Assembly (NCBI RefSeq): GCF_014191055.1
Contig: NZ_JACHWB010000001.1
Coordinates: forward strand, 835,875-899,874
DNA from: Microvirga lupini
GTDB lineage: Bacteria; Pseudomonadota; Alphaproteobacteria; Rhizobiales; Beijerinckiaceae
DNA: 64,000 bases
Direction: 5' to 3'
Below the pieces are notes generated by a model that saw only the letters and a list, made by a program, of their open reading frames with translations, was not told the DNA's origin and made no database searches. Shown here piece by piece: positions 1 through 8,333 of this stretch. How positions within the stretch are numbered: the first letter of the stretch is position 1; each line of letters starts with the position of its first letter. The position numbers were made by a program, and so were the translations under genes.

Positions 1-298
1 CTTCCCTTTATTCTCAAGGCGGATTGATCCTGCCTTGCTGAGCCGCAGCCTGAGGCATGCGAGCGATGGTCAGAAAGGTACAGACACTTCGGCCCCGATC
101 AATGAGAGGGGTGTTCATCCTTAAGTCGCAGAGGTCTTTGATTTTTATCTTAATTTCAGACGTCGGACGTCCCGGTCCCAAAAACGTGAAAGCTCCTGAG
201 GCAACCCGGTCCCGCATCTCCTGCGGTTCACAAGCCCAGCGGCAGCCCATATATGACTTGCTGCTTTTCGTTTTCGCCTTGCCCGATGGAGCCCTGTG
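1..298. other. No gene recognised
   Basis: This stretch precedes the first dehydrogenase gene. Short reading frames exist, but none has a convincing ribosome binding site, domain or codon pattern. It probably holds the upstream region and promoter of the dehydrogenase gene. Confidence 0.5.
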
Positions 299-1789
299 AT
301 GACTGCTCATGCCAAGCCTGTGGATCGTCGTGTTCTGAAATTGCGGGACCCATCCTTGCTGGTGGACCGGGCGTATGTGGCGGGGGAATGGGTGGGGGCG
401 TCCGTCGGGCGCAGCTTTGCCGTCACCGACCCGTTCGACGGTGCCGTTATCCTCGAACTGCCTGATCTCGACGTCGAGGCCGCCCGGCAGGCCATCGACA
501 CGGCGCACGCGGTGCAGAAGGAGTGGGCCAAGCGCACCGCCAAGGAGCGCAGCGCCATCCTGCGCCGCTGGTACGACCTGATCATCGCCAACGCCGACGA
601 CCTGGCGCTGATCCTCACCACCGAGCAGGGCAAGCCCCTGGCGGAGGCCAAGGGCGAGGTGATCTCGAACGCGGCCTATATCGAGTGGTTTGCGGAAGAG
701 GCCAAGCGCATCGACGGCGACATCATCCCCGGAGCCAGCCCGTCCCAGCGCATCCTGGTGCTCAAGCAGCCGGTCGGCGTGTGCGCGGCCATCACGCCCT
801 GGAACTTTCCCAATGGCATGATCACCCGCAAGGTCGGCCCGGCGCTGGCTGCCGGCTGCACCATGGTGCTGAAACCCGCAGCCCAGACCCCGCTCTCGGC
901 CCTGGCGCTCGCCGTGCTGGCCGAGCGGGCGGGCGTGCCGAAGGGCGCCTTCTCGGTGATCACCACCACGGAGGCGAAGCCCATCGGCGAGGAGTTCTGC
1001 CACAACCCGAAAGTGGCCAAGATCACTTTCACTGGCTCGACCAATGTGGGGCGATGGCTGATGAAGGAGGCAGGCGACAGCATCAAGCGCCTGTCGCTGG
1101 AGCTCGGCGGCAACGCGCCGTTCATCGTGTTCGACGATGCGGATCTCGATGCGGCGGTGGAAGGGGCGCTGGCGTCCAAGTTCCGCAATGCGGGCCAGAC
1201 CTGCGTGTGCGCCAACCGGATCTACGTGCAGGAGAGCGTGGCTCAGGACTTCGCCGCCAGGCTGGCCGAGAAGGCGAGTGGCCTCAAGCTCGGTCGCGGC
1301 ACGGAAGCCGGAGTCGCCATGGGACCGCTGATCGACGAGCGTGCGGTCGCCAAGATGGAGGAGCACGTTCAGGATGCGCTGGAGAAGGGCGGGCAGGTGC
1401 TGGTGGGCGGCAAGCGCTCCGATCTGGGCAGCACGTTCTTCGAGCCCACGGTGATGACGGGCATCACGCAGGCCATGAAGGTGACCCGTGAGGAGACGTT
1501 TGCGCCGCTGGCGCCGATCATCACGTTCAAGGATGAGGCGGAGGTAATCGGGATGGCCAATGCGACGGAGTTCGGGTTGGCGTCGTACTTCTATGCGCGG
1601 GACATGGCACGGGTGTTTCGGGTAGCGGAGGCGCTTGAGAGCGGCATGGTGGGGGTGAACACGCCGGCACTGGCCAACGAGATGGCGCCGTTTGGCGGGG
1701 TCAAGCAGTCGGGCCTCGGGCGCGAGGGCTCCAAGTACGGCATCGAGGGCTTCCTCGAAATCAAGTACATCAACCTCGCAGGACTCTGA
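299..1789 (+). CDS. gabD: NAD(P)-dependent succinate-semialdehyde dehydrogenase family
   Basis: This is an aldehyde dehydrogenase of about 496 residues. It probably oxidises succinate semialdehyde to succinate, the last step of the GABA shunt. The ALDH fold is complete: ITPWNFP in the cofactor domain, FTGSTNVGR, the general base Glu268 in LELGGNAP, and the catalytic Cys302 in GQTCVC, followed by a second Cys two residues on, as is common in GabD. I chose the ATG because GGAG lies 8 bases upstream; a GTG sits directly before it. It is monocistronic with a strong terminator. Glutarate-semialdehyde or another short aldehyde is possible; substrate cannot be settled from sequence. Confidence 0.88.
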   Translation: MTAHAKPVDRRVLKLRDPSLLVDRAYVAGEWVGASVGRSFAVTDPFDGAVILELPDLDVEAARQAIDTAHAVQKEWAKRTAKERSAILRRWYDLIIANADDLALILTTEQGKPLAEAKGEVISNAAYIEWFAEEAKRIDGDIIPGASPSQRILVLKQPVGVCAAITPWNFPNGMITRKVGPALAAGCTMVLKPAAQTPLSALALAVLAERAGVPKGAFSVITTTEAKPIGEEFCHNPKVAKITFTGSTNVGRWLMKEAGDSIKRLSLELGGNAPFIVFDDADLDAAVEGALASKFRNAGQTCVCANRIYVQESVAQDFAARLAEKASGLKLGRGTEAGVAMGPLIDERAVAKMEEHVQDALEKGGQVLVGGKRSDLGSTFFEPTVMTGITQAMKVTREETFAPLAPIITFKDEAEVIGMANATEFGLASYFYARDMARVFRVAEALESGMVGVNTPALANEMAPFGGVKQSGLGREGSKYGIEGFLEIKYINLAGL

Positions 1790-1800
1790 CCAGAACGATA

Positions 1801-1825
1801 AAGCCCGGCTCAGCCGGGCTTTTTC
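1801..1825 (+). terminator. Rho-independent terminator after gabD
   Basis: An 8-bp GC stem (agcccggc/gccgggct, loop tca) is followed by a run of T. It lies 12 bases after the dehydrogenase stop codon and between convergent genes. Confidence 0.85.
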
Positions 1826-1849
1826 TTGCATGGTGTTATTGAAAGCTGG

Positions 1850-2647
1850 TCAACCCTTTGCCTTAAGCAGCAGGCTGGCGAGTTCCGCGAAACCGTCGCC
1901 CGAGTGGTTCTCCGTGATGTATGCGGGCTTATGCGTCAGCCGATGCGCGAGGGCCTGGATATTGGCGACACCCACGCTCAAGGGGAAAGCCTCGAACATG
2001 GGCTCATCGTTGGGCGAGTCGCCTGCATAAACCACGGCGTTCTTCGCCTGCTCCCAATCCATGCCGAACACATCCGCCAGAAGGGTTTTCGCCATGCTGA
2101 GCTTATTGTATGCGCCGAACCAGCCGTTCACGTGAATCGAGCTGACCTTCGCCTGCGCGCCGGCCTTCTCGAAGATGGCTACGATCCGGTCCACTTCCGT
2201 CTCCGGCAGAGCCGGCACATCCTCGCAGAAGTCGACAGCGAGGTCCGCCAGGCGGTAGGCCTGATCGCTGGCTAGCGCTGAGCCCGGCACTGTGGCCAGC
2301 ACTTCCTTCTCGATGGCATCGAGCCTGATACGGTTCTGCTTCAACTCCTCGGGGCTGGCCCAGAAGTGCTGCTGCATCTTCTTCCTCTGCCGGTCATAGC
2401 GGAAGTAAAAGGCGCCGTTCTCGCCCACCACCGCATCCACCGGCCACATGCGGGCGATGTGATCGCACCAGCCAGCCGGTCGCCCGGTGACCGGGATGAC
2501 GATGAAACCGGCCCGATGCAGCTCTTCAAGCGCGCCATAGGCCTTTGCCGTCAGCAGGCCCTCTGTGGTCACCGTGTCGTCGATGTCGGTCAGCACCACG
2601 CGAATGGAGCGCGCCGCCGCAAGCGGAAGCTGCGAGAGAGGCTTCAT
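1850..2647 (-). CDS. HAD-superfamily IIB hydrolase (sugar-phosphatase type)
   Basis: This is a 265-residue haloacid-dehalogenase phosphatase. Motif I is DIDDT (Asp21/Asp23), followed by TVTTEG as in sucrose-phosphatase and mannosyl-3-phosphoglycerate phosphatase relatives. Motif IV is AGDSPND near residue 210. The type IIB cap should lie between them. The annotated substrate of such proteins is often uncertain, so only phosphatase activity on a sugar phosphate is inferred. It is convergent with gabD. A GGAG lies about 10 bases before the ATG. Confidence 0.8.
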   Translation of the reverse strand: MKPLSQLPLAAARSIRVVLTDIDDTVTTEGLLTAKAYGALEELHRAGFIVIPVTGRPAGWCDHIARMWPVDAVVGENGAFYFRYDRQRKKMQQHFWASPEELKQNRIRLDAIEKEVLATVPGSALASDQAYRLADLAVDFCEDVPALPETEVDRIVAIFEKAGAQAKVSSIHVNGWFGAYNKLSMAKTLLADVFGMDWEQAKNAVVYAGDSPNDEPMFEAFPLSVGVANIQALAHRLTHKPAYITENHSGDGFAELASLLLKAKG

Positions 2648-2837
2648 ATCCCGAACTCCGAGACAAAGGGGCAGGGGAGCGGCATCGGCAGAGGCATCCT
2701 TCTTGAAGCGACCGTCATCCGAATGGTGAGACGGCTAACGGCAGGTCTTTAAGCACGGAGGAGGGGCGGGCTCCAAGTCCTTTGATCAGCATTCTCGACA
2801 GGCTTCACGGGCGCGATTTCTCACGTAAAGTGGCCTC

Positions 2838-4091
2838 ATGCAAATCGATCGTGACATCCTCCACGCCCTGTTTGAGGCGGCCTTGCAGGCAGCGCTGCCT
2901 GATGGAAAATTCGACGGCCGTCTGCCGGAAAGGCCCAAGGGGCGCACCATCGTCCTCGGCGCCGGCAAGGCCTCGGCCCGCATGGCGGCTGCCTTCGAGG
3001 AGGCCTGGGCCCGTATGGGCGGAACCTGCGAAGGGCTTGTGGTCACCCGCTACGGGCATGCGGTGCCGACCCGGTCGGTCACGATCGTGGAGGCGGCCCA
3101 TCCCGTTCCGGACGAGGCCGGATTACAGGCGGCCAGGCGGATTCTCGCCCTGGCGCAGGATGCGGGCCCTGACGATCTCGTCGTCTGCCTCATGTCGGGT
3201 GGAGCCTCGGCGCTCCTGTCCCTGCCAGCCGAAGGCGTCACCCTGGCCGACAAGCAGGCGCTGAACCGCGCCCTGCTGAAATCCGGTGCGCCGATCGGCG
3301 AAATGAACCTCGTGCGCAAGTCGTTGTCGGCCATCAAGGGAGGGAGGCTGGCAGCGGCTGCAGGGAAGGCGAAGCTCGTCACCTATCTGATTTCAGATGT
3401 GCCGGGTGACGATCCTTCGAGCATCGGATCGGGGCCGACAATCCCCGAGAGGATCGACCCGGAGGCGGCCCTAGCGATCCTGCGCCGCTATCGCATCGAT
3501 GTGCCGAACCATGTCATGCAGACCATCCGGTCGAACGCCATCACAGAGCCTGTCGCGGGTGGCGATGTCCATATGCTGGCAACCCCCAAGATGGCCCTCG
3601 ATGCGGCGGCTGCCAAAGCGCGTGAACTGGGCTTGAATGCTCTCGTTCTCGGCGATGCTCTCGAAGGAGAGGCGCGCGAAGTCGGGCGCGTCATGGCCGG
3701 CATTGCACAATCCGCGCTGATGCATGGGGAGCCCGCCCGGGCGCCTTGCGTCCTTCTGTCCGGCGGCGAGACCACCGTGACGGTGCGCGGCCAGGGGCGT
3801 GGAGGGCGCAATGTCGAGTTCCTGCTGTCTCTGGCTCTCGCCCTGAAAGGGGAGGCCGGGATCTCCGCCCTTGCGTGTGACACTGACGGCATCGACGGAT
3901 CGGAGGATAATGCCGGTGCCTGGTGCGATGGCAGCTTGCTGGAGAGCGCCCGTGCAAAGGGGATGGATCTTGCCGCCCGCCTGGAGGCGAATGATGCCTA
4001 CACGGCGTTTGCGCAGCTCGAGAGGCTCGTCGTCACAGGGCCGACGCTGACAAACGTGAACGACTTTCGCTGCATTCTGGTCCGTCCGTGA
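2838..4091 (+). CDS. Glycerate 2-kinase (TtuD / MOFRL family)
   Basis: This is a 417-residue protein with the N-terminal GCKA/DUF4147 domain (VLGAGKASARMAAAFE, CLMSGGASALL) and the C-terminal MOFRL domain (RGQGRGGRNVEFLL, then CDTDGIDGSEDNAGA). The family phosphorylates D-glycerate to 2-phosphoglycerate. Older records call it hydroxypyruvate reductase TtuD, which is probably a misnomer. The length is normal. There is no strong ribosome binding site before the ATG. It is transcribed alone and converges on a histidine kinase gene. Confidence 0.85.
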   Translation: MQIDRDILHALFEAALQAALPDGKFDGRLPERPKGRTIVLGAGKASARMAAAFEEAWARMGGTCEGLVVTRYGHAVPTRSVTIVEAAHPVPDEAGLQAARRILALAQDAGPDDLVVCLMSGGASALLSLPAEGVTLADKQALNRALLKSGAPIGEMNLVRKSLSAIKGGRLAAAAGKAKLVTYLISDVPGDDPSSIGSGPTIPERIDPEAALAILRRYRIDVPNHVMQTIRSNAITEPVAGGDVHMLATPKMALDAAAAKARELGLNALVLGDALEGEAREVGRVMAGIAQSALMHGEPARAPCVLLSGGETTVTVRGQGRGGRNVEFLLSLALALKGEAGISALACDTDGIDGSEDNAGAWCDGSLLESARAKGMDLAARLEANDAYTAFAQLERLVVTGPTLTNVNDFRCILVRP

Positions 4092-4110
4092 AGGAGCGGC
4101 CAGACCTTCT

Positions 4111-5001
4111 TCAGATGGAATAGCTGAGGCCGGTCGTGTTCGTTTCCGGCACGATCAGACTCACCTTGGTGCCGCGCCTCGCGCGGCTCTCCAGCTCAAG
4201 ATTTCCGCCATGGAGCTTGAGGATGTACCAGGCAAGGCTTAGGCCCAGGCCAGTTCCGGGCAGCTTCTTGGCATTCCGACCGCGAAAGAAGGGCTGCAGG
4301 ACGAAAGGCAGATCCCGCTCCGGAATACCGATGCCGCGATCCTTGACGGTGATCCTGATCATGCCGTCCTCCCCGCGTGCCGTCACATCGATCGGCTGAT
4401 CCGGGCGTGAATATTTCATGGCGTTCGACACCACGATGACCAACGCCTGCTCCAGCAGGACCGGATCTCCGATGATCGTCTCCGGCATGTCCTTGATGTC
4501 GAGATGAAAGGGGCGGTCGGGCTCCTGACCTCCCTGCTCGCGGCAGACGCGCTTGATGAGTTCCGACGGATGAAACTCGCTCGGGTTGAGCATGATCCCG
4601 CCGGCGCTGGCGCGGGTGTATGACAGGATCGTTTCGATCAGCTCATCGAGCCGCAGGCTCGCCCGCCAGATTTTTTCGGCTTTGACTTGAATATCAAGCG
4701 TGCTCAGCCGGTCGGCCCGCCGGATCAGGCCCTGAGCCAGGGCATTGATCGTCGATAGGGGCGTCCTGAGCTGATGGGCCAGCAAGGCCATGGGGTCCAA
4801 AGGCAGAGCCGCCCCGCGAGACGCTGTGCGGGAGGTGGAACGGCGGGAACCCTTGAGCGAGGATCGAGAGGGACGGGCGGCGGACACGTAATTAAACTTT
4901 ATAACGTTAAATTTCGGTTCGATCCGAACTAGGGCTCCATGGCCTATTGTCCATCCCCATCCAAAGAAAGACTGATACACGCCAGGCGAGGGGAGCATCA
5001 C
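4111..5001 (-). CDS. Soluble sensor histidine kinase without recognisable sensor domain
   Basis: The reading frame is 296 codons. It has an H-box with phospho-acceptor His76 (LLAHQLRTPLSTINAL), an N-box (VVSNAMKYSRPD), a G1 box (DRGIGIPERD) and a G2 box (GTGLGLSLAW). It therefore has DHp and HATPase_c domains like HisKA kinases. No transmembrane segment, PAS or GAF domain is visible. The first 35-40 codons look non-coding, so the true start may be the GTG at 4887 or later. No response regulator gene is adjacent, making it an orphan kinase. Confidence 0.78.
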   Translation of the reverse strand: MMLPSPGVYQSFFGWGWTIGHGALVRIEPKFNVIKFNYVSAARPSRSSLKGSRRSTSRTASRGAALPLDPMALLAHQLRTPLSTINALAQGLIRRADRLSTLDIQVKAEKIWRASLRLDELIETILSYTRASAGGIMLNPSEFHPSELIKRVCREQGGQEPDRPFHLDIKDMPETIIGDPVLLEQALVIVVSNAMKYSRPDQPIDVTARGEDGMIRITVKDRGIGIPERDLPFVLQPFFRGRNAKKLPGTGLGLSLAWYILKLHGGNLELESRARRGTKVSLIVPETNTTGLSYSI

Positions 5002-5177
5002 CTCCTCGGCTTGGCAGCAATGAATAAAATGTGTAGATGGTCTCCGTAATTGCTGGATTTGACCAAAATTTAATCCAGAAATGCTCTCGATAATAACTAG
5101 ATATCTTCTCTAGAACTATATCAAGACCGCTCTGATCAGCATGCGTTTGCATTTTGCAGAGTTTGCCATGTTCCATC

Positions 5178-5202
5178 GAAACCTAAGGCTTTCTCGAGCG
5201 TT
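5178..5202 (+). promoter_or_regulatory. Candidate EcfG-type (general stress) promoter of the CsbD gene
   Basis: GAAAC, a 16-base spacer and CGTT lie about 30 bases before the CsbD start codon. This is one mismatch from the alphaproteobacterial EcfG consensus GGAAC-N16/17-CGTT. Confidence 0.45.
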
Positions 5203-5233
5203 TGCTTGTCAGATGTCTTGAGAGGAGAGAAAC

Positions 5234-5410
5234 ATGGATCGTGATCGCAGCGAAGGCAGCATGAAGAACATCAAGGGTCGCATGAAAGAGGGGCTCGGCA
5301 AGGCCCTGGGCGATTCGAAGATGGAAACCGAAGGCAAGATGGATAAGGCCGAGGGCAAGATCCAGAACACTATCGGTGGGATCAAGGATTCGCTCCGCAA
5401 GGACACCTGA
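5234..5410 (+). CDS. CsbD family stress-response protein
   Basis: This 58-residue hydrophilic protein contains the CsbD signature: a KNIKGRMKEG segment, then KMDKAEGKIQ and NTIGGIKDSLRK. It is rich in Lys, Glu and Gly and is predicted to be cytoplasmic and helical. CsbD proteins accumulate in general stress, but their molecular function is unknown. A strong ribosome binding site (GAGGAGAG) precedes the ATG. A candidate EcfG promoter lies upstream and a strong terminator downstream, so it is a one-gene unit. Confidence 0.9.
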   Translation: MDRDRSEGSMKNIKGRMKEGLGKALGDSKMETEGKMDKAEGKIQNTIGGIKDSLRKDT

Positions 5411-5430
5411 TCCTCAGAAAGCCGACAAAG

Positions 5431-5455
5431 GGGCCCGGTTCGCCGGGCCTTTTTC
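5431..5455 (+). terminator. Rho-independent terminator after the CsbD gene
   Basis: A perfect 7-bp stem (ggcccgg/ccgggcc) with a ttcg tetraloop is followed by five T. Its distal end touches the stop codon of the convergent tusA gene. Confidence 0.9.
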
Positions 5456-5684
5456 ATACCGGCGGGCCGGCCTTGCGGATGACAAAGCTGATGCTGGTGT
5501 TCTCCTGCCGCTGGTCCTCCAGAATGTCGCCGGTTTCGCGGATCAGGTTCGGAACATCGATCCCGGCCAGAGGATCCGTGCACACAACCCTCAGCAGCTC
5601 GCCGGGCTGCAGGGAGTGAAGGGCTTTGCGGGTTCGCAGAACCGGCAGGGGACATTTCAGGCCGGACAGGTCAAGTTCCGTCAT
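5454..5684 (-). CDS. TusA-family sulfurtransferase (SirA-like)
   Basis: This 76-residue protein has the TusA signature LKCPLPVLRTRKAL, with Cys11 as the predicted persulfide carrier. The family relays sulfur for tRNA thiolation, molybdenum cofactor and other uses. It is the last gene of a cluster whose reading frames overlap by ATGA with mobA. The link suggests sulfur delivery to molybdoenzymes, but this is inference from position. Confidence 0.88.
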   Translation of the reverse strand: MTELDLSGLKCPLPVLRTRKALHSLQPGELLRVVCTDPLAGIDVPNLIRETGDILEDQRQENTSISFVIRKAGPPV

Positions 5685-6322
5685 TCAACGCTCTCCTGCC
5701 GGACCAGGGCCTTGGCATGCCTGAAATCCTCGGGCGTATTGATGTTGAAGAAAGGGTCGACAGGCTCGACCGGCCATGAGGCTTCGGCATGGCCGTGGCG
5801 GCCGATCCAGTCTCTGATGCTGCGCATTCCCTGATCCGCGAGCGCCTGACGCAGATCGTGCCGCAGTGAGACGGGCCAAAGGCCCACTGCGAAATGCACC
5901 TGCGAACCCGAGGCGGCGCAGGCAATGAGCTTGCGGTTTTCGCTGCATGCCCTGTGCAGCCGCAGCACCAGATTCATGGGAATGAAGGGCGTGTCGGCCG
6001 GGACGCTCACGATCCAGCCGATGTCCGGCTGGTGGGCCGCACTCCATTCGAGGGCAGCCAGGATGCCGGCGAGCGGCCCCGGATGATCCGGAATGGAATC
6101 TGGGATCACCGGAAACGACGTCCTCCCGAACCGCGAAGGGTCGCCATTGGCATTGAGGATCACGCCCTCGCATTGCGGCGCAAGGCGCCCAGTGACGTGA
6201 TCCATCAAGGGCCGACCTGCAAGAGACAGAAGAGCCTTGTCGTTGCCGTCCATGCGCCGCGAGAGCCCACCGGCCAGAATGACACCAAGCGTCGGAGGCA
6301 GGCACATGCCAGGCGCGCTCAC
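5681..6322 (-). CDS. mobA: Molybdenum cofactor guanylyltransferase MobA
   Basis: This 213-residue nucleotidyltransferase starts with the GTP-binding motif LAGGLSRRMDGNDKAL (residues about 16-31), contains GRPLMDHV, and has SVPADTPFIP near residue 105. MobA joins GMP to molybdopterin to form the bis-MGD cofactor. Its start overlaps the end of mrp by 4 bases and its end overlaps tusA by 4 bases, so the three are translationally coupled. moaD and moaE occur about 55 kb away in the same window. Confidence 0.9.
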   Translation of the reverse strand: MSAPGMCLPPTLGVILAGGLSRRMDGNDKALLSLAGRPLMDHVTGRLAPQCEGVILNANGDPSRFGRTSFPVIPDSIPDHPGPLAGILAALEWSAAHQPDIGWIVSVPADTPFIPMNLVLRLHRACSENRKLIACAASGSQVHFAVGLWPVSLRHDLRQALADQGMRSIRDWIGRHGHAEASWPVEPVDPFFNINTPEDFRHAKALVRQESVE

Positions 6323-7443
6323 TCGATGACGATGCGCGGGGCAGGGCGCGCGGCAGCGCCGCCCGACAGAGCGGTCCAGACCTGCTGCGCCATATCCTTG
6401 TAGATCCTGGCATGCGGTCCTTCCGGCTCCGCGACGACGACGGGGCGGCCTGCATCCGACAGCTCGCGGATCGTCATGTTGAGCGGAACCTCGCCGAGGA
6501 AGGGCACACCGAGGCGCGCCGCCTCATCCCTGGCTCCCCCATGGCCGAAGATGTGCGAGCTCTGTCCGCAATGGGGGCAGACGAAGGTTGCCATGTTCTC
6601 GACGATGCCGAGGATCGGGATCTCCACTCGCTTGAACATGGACACCCCGCGCCGCGCATCGATGAGGGCGAGATCCTGGGGCGTGGAGACGATCACGGCA
6701 CCCGCCAGAGGCGTCGCCTGAGCCATGGTAAGCTGCGCATCGCCCGTGCCGGGCGGCATGTCGACTACGAGCACGTCGAGGTCGCCCCAGGCGACCTCCC
6801 GCAGCATCTGGGTGATGGCCGACATCACCATCGGGCCGCGCCAGATCATGGCGGCTTCCTCCTCCACCAGGAACCCGATGGACATGACCTTGATCCCATA
6901 GGCTTCCATCGGCTCCAGGATCCGGTTCTCGAGCAGGCGGGGCTTGCCGTGGATGCCGAGGAGCTTCGGCATGGAAGGGCCGTAGATGTCGGCGTCCAGC
7001 AAACCGACCTTCAGGCCGAGCGCCTTCAGGCCCAGCGCAAGGTTGCAGGCGGTGGTGGACTTGCCGACGCCGCCCTTTCCGGACGCCACGGCGATCACAT
7101 GCTGCACGCCTGGAATGCGCTGGTTCTTGGGCTGGGCCGCCGAGCGCGGGCGGGCTCCGCCGGGAGGTGACCCGGATGGGCCTGCGCCGGCAGGCCGGTC
7201 GGCCGTGAGGCTGGCGAAGACACCTTTGACCGCCGGCAGACCCTGCACGGCCGTGACCGCCGCCTGGCGTACTCTTTCCATGCTGGCAGCCTCGGACGGC
7301 TCGATGGTGATCGCGAACATGACCCGGCCCGCATCGTCCACCACCACATCGGACAGGCGGCCTGATGCCACGAGGTTGGTTCCGTTTGCGTCGACCGGCA
7401 CGGTCGACAGGGCCTGCAGCACATGCTCACGGGTGATCGCCAC
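6319..7443 (-). CDS. Mrp/ApbC family Fe-S cluster carrier ATPase
   Basis: This is a P-loop scaffold for iron-sulfur clusters. The N-terminal MIP18/DUF59-type domain covers residues about 1-85. It is followed by a Pro/Ala/Gly-rich linker and then the deviant Walker A motif SGKGGVGKST (121-130), DADIYGPSMPKLLG, and the cluster-binding pair Cys289/Cys292 in FVCPHCG. I placed the start at a GTG because AGGAG lies about 8 bases upstream. An ATG at 7572 gives a longer frame whose extra 43 residues look non-coding. It is first in the mrp-mobA-tusA cluster. Confidence 0.9.
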   Translation of the reverse strand: MAITREHVLQALSTVPVDANGTNLVASGRLSDVVVDDAGRVMFAITIEPSEAASMERVRQAAVTAVQGLPAVKGVFASLTADRPAGAGPSGSPPGGARPRSAAQPKNQRIPGVQHVIAVASGKGGVGKSTTACNLALGLKALGLKVGLLDADIYGPSMPKLLGIHGKPRLLENRILEPMEAYGIKVMSIGFLVEEEAAMIWRGPMVMSAITQMLREVAWGDLDVLVVDMPPGTGDAQLTMAQATPLAGAVIVSTPQDLALIDARRGVSMFKRVEIPILGIVENMATFVCPHCGQSSHIFGHGGARDEAARLGVPFLGEVPLNMTIRELSDAGRPVVVAEPEGPHARIYKDMAQQVWTALSGGAAARPAPRIVIE

Positions 7444-7541
7444 TTCGTCGTCTCCTGGGCCATTCAAGGCGTCATCTTCGTGACATCTATAGGCTGCCGG
7501 GCCGTTCGTTAAGGCATTCCCGCTGAGAAGATGCGGTATTC

Positions 7542-7566
7542 CGAACCAAAGCTCACCTTGTCCGTT
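7542..7566 (+). promoter_or_regulatory. Candidate EcfG-type promoter of the pyridoxamine-oxidase-like gene
   Basis: CGAAC, 16 bases and CGTT lie about 95 bases before the start codon. This is one mismatch from the GGAAC-N16/17-CGTT consensus of the alphaproteobacterial general stress sigma factor. Confidence 0.4.
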
Positions 7567-7660
7567 GTTCACCCGACCCCTCGGGAGCCGGCTCGACCGG
7601 CCGAGTGGCTGCCTTCGCTGATCACATCCCGGGAGCGCGAAATCAATCGAGGAGACGACA

Positions 7661-8164
7661 ATGCACCAGCACGGCCATAACGATCCGAATGCTGCAAAGC
7701 TTTACGATCTGATCAAGGACGTGAAGATCGCCATGATGACCACCGTCGAGACCGACGGGACCCTGCACAGCCGGCCCATGCACAGCCAGGACGCTGACGA
7801 GCATGGCGACCTCTGGTTCTTCACCCAGATTCAGTCTCCCAAGATGACGGAGATTTCGCGCGACAGCGAAGTCAACCTCGCCTACAGCGATCCGAAGACC
7901 CAGACCTATGTCTCGGTGTCCGGCAAGGCGGAGATCGTTCGCGACAAGGCGAGGATCGAGGAGAAATGGTCCGAGCCTCTGCGGGCCTGGTTCCCGAAAG
8001 GCACGGACGACCCGCAGATCGCCCTGATCCGTGTTCATCCCGCCAAGGGCGAGTACTGGGACAGCCCATCCTCGACATTGGTGCATCTCTATGGCTACGC
8101 GAAGGCCGTCGTGACGGGCGAGCAGCCGAAGCCGGGCGATCAGGCGAAGGTCAACTTGAGCTGA
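7661..8164 (+). CDS. Pyridoxamine 5'-phosphate oxidase-related 'general stress protein 26' flavoprotein
   Basis: This 167-residue protein has the split-barrel flavin-binding fold of the PPOX family (KIAMMTTVETDGTLHSRPMH, LWFFTQIQSPKM, VNLAYSDPKTQTYVSVSGKA). Members of this subgroup bind FMN/FAD or deazaflavin. Several are induced by stress, but their substrates are unknown. A strong GAGGAGA site precedes the ATG. A candidate stress promoter lies upstream and a terminator downstream, so it is monocistronic. Confidence 0.85.
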   Translation: MHQHGHNDPNAAKLYDLIKDVKIAMMTTVETDGTLHSRPMHSQDADEHGDLWFFTQIQSPKMTEISRDSEVNLAYSDPKTQTYVSVSGKAEIVRDKARIEEKWSEPLRAWFPKGTDDPQIALIRVHPAKGEYWDSPSSTLVHLYGYAKAVVTGEQPKPGDQAKVNLS

Positions 8165-8190
8165 TTACGAGCTCAGCATGAAGAGTAATC

Positions 8191-8217
8191 GGGGCCGCTT
8201 CGTGGCCCCTTTTCTTT
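8191..8217 (+). terminator. Rho-independent terminator
   Basis: A ggggcc/ggcccc stem with a 7-base loop is followed by ttttcttt, shortly after the stop of the PPOX-family gene. Confidence 0.8.
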
Positions 8218-8333
8218 GCCCTTATTGCATCTACCTGTACGTTAGAAGCTTGGGTATAGTCAGTGGTTGAGAGACGGAGATAATCCGCTTCAAGCTCACA
8301 ATGAAAAATTTCAGGGGGCACTTGGAGGAAGCG

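Noticed and set aside
57..299. An 80-codon plus-strand frame before gabD
   Set aside because: No ribosome binding site, weak codon bias and no family features.
14..1831. A 605-codon open frame on the minus strand opposite gabD
   Set aside because: It is the GC-rich antisense shadow of a clear aldehyde dehydrogenase; the sequence has no domain pattern.
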